Assembly: GCA_030036985.1 (NCBI GenBank)
Contig: JASHSD010000133.1
Span: 1 to 6,017, forward strand
Reading direction: 5' to 3'
Length of the DNA: 6,017 nucleotides
DNA from: Bryobacteraceae bacterium
GTDB taxonomy: Bacteria; Acidobacteriota; Terriglobia; Bryobacterales; Bryobacteraceae
In this document: one piece after another, positions 5,550-6,017 of the stretch
How positions within the stretch are numbered: the first letter of the stretch is position 1
How the letters are laid out: each line of letters begins with the position of its first letter
Made by a program: the position numbers and the translations under genes
Notes under the pieces: model-generated
What the model saw: only the letters and a program-made list of their open reading frames with translations
The model's database searches: none
What the model was told of the DNA's origin: nothing

Positions 5550-6017
5550 GTGAGGAAGCTCTTGTCAGACTCGGGTTATCCGTGGTACCAAGAAGGGTTG
5601 CGTATCGCTTGGGTGACTATCACAGCCATTGGCGTCGGTCTCACTTTGTCGGCAGGCCAGGCGCAGGCGGCCGAGCCTCTGGTAGGGCGGTGGCTGCTCA
5701 CAAGCCAGGAGGTCGGCGGCCAACAGACAGAAATCGACGAGTTGTTGCTTCGGGTCAGTCCCAAAGGTGACACCCTGGAATTCGCTTACTCGGTGCCCGT
5801 GAACAATATTCAATTCGTTTCACTGCGTTTTGCCGTTCGCCTCGACGGCGCCGAAGCCGACGTGACGAACGCAAACGGTCAAAAGATCGGTACGGTAAAG
5901 GTTACGAAGGCCGGCCCCTCGCAATACAAAATCCTGCTGCAGGGCCAAGGCAGGCCGACCGCTTCGGGAACAATGACGGTTTCGGCGGATGGGAAGACGC
6001 TTACGTCGAAATCCGAA
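5550..6017 (+). CDS. Secreted protein of unknown function (3' partial)
   Basis: The frame opens at GTG 5550-5552 and stays open for 156 codons to the window edge, so the C-terminus is missing. AGGA at 5539-5542 lies seven bases upstream and supports this start. TTG at 5598 is an alternative that would leave a tighter signal peptide. Residues about 17-40 form a signal peptide (RIAWVTITAIGVGLTLSAGQAQA, cleavage probably before AEP), so the product is exported. The mature part begins PLVGRWLLTSQEV and includes SGTMTVSADGKTLTSKSE near the edge. This pattern recalls small secreted beta-sheet proteins with GTWKL-type starts and VSxDGKTLT ends found in Acidobacteriota and other soil bacteria. I cannot name a family with certainty. 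It lies 49 bases after the quinohemoprotein on the same strand, so the two may share a transcript if the intervening terminator candidate is leaky. Confidence 0.7.
   Translation, partial: MRKLLSDSGYPWYQEGLRIAWVTITAIGVGLTLSAGQAQAAEPLVGRWLLTSQEVGGQQTEIDELLLRVSPKGDTLEFAYSVPVNNIQFVSLRFAVRLDGAEADVTNANGQKIGTVKVTKAGPSQYKILLQGQGRPTASGTMTVSADGKTLTSKSE

Overview
The window is GC-rich, high-coding-density bacterial DNA with three unrelated blocks. It looks like a soil or environmental bacterium. A urea ABC transporter, a single-ORF IS66-type transposase, a secreted quinohemoprotein and a secreted small-domain protein fit Acidobacteriota or Pseudomonadota. Nothing in the window decides between them, and there is no rRNA or tRNA.

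Block 1 (1-1337, + strand) is the 3' end of a urea-transporter (urt) operon. It holds the C-terminal part of the ATPase UrtD, cut by the window edge inside its Walker A motif, and the complete ATPase UrtE starting 17 nt downstream. The two ATPases would power import through the UrtB/UrtC permeases, which are presumably just upstream. No urease gene follows.

Block 2 (about 1335-3676) is insertion-sequence territory. A minus-strand IS66-family transposase (ISBst12-like, no accessory tnpA/tnpB seen) reads from 3245 down to a TAA at 1917-1919. The same frame beyond that stop still encodes a recognisable IS66 C-terminus to a TGA at 1731-1733, so the copy appears to carry a recent nonsense mutation. 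Weak candidate terminal inverted repeats lie near 1685 and 3283. The flanks (1335-1690 and 3284-3676) hold no confidently coding gene: one possible short minus-strand coding remnant, a perfect 8-bp hairpin and a 24-codon leader-type ORF.

Block 3 (3677-6017, + strand) is an export-oriented pair. The first gene is a 607-residue quinohemoprotein with a signal peptide, an N-terminal cytochrome c domain (CGECH) and a C-terminal PQQ beta-propeller, in the style of polyvinyl-alcohol-dehydrogenase-type enzymes. About 50 nt later comes the 5' part of a gene for a secreted protein of unknown function, which runs off the window end. The pair may be co-transcribed, but a weak terminator-like element lies between them.

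No clearly new multi-gene system is visible. The points most worth a second look are the interrupted transposase, the fused cytochrome-PQQ enzyme with its vicinal cysteines, and the short ORF whose stop overlaps that enzyme's start.
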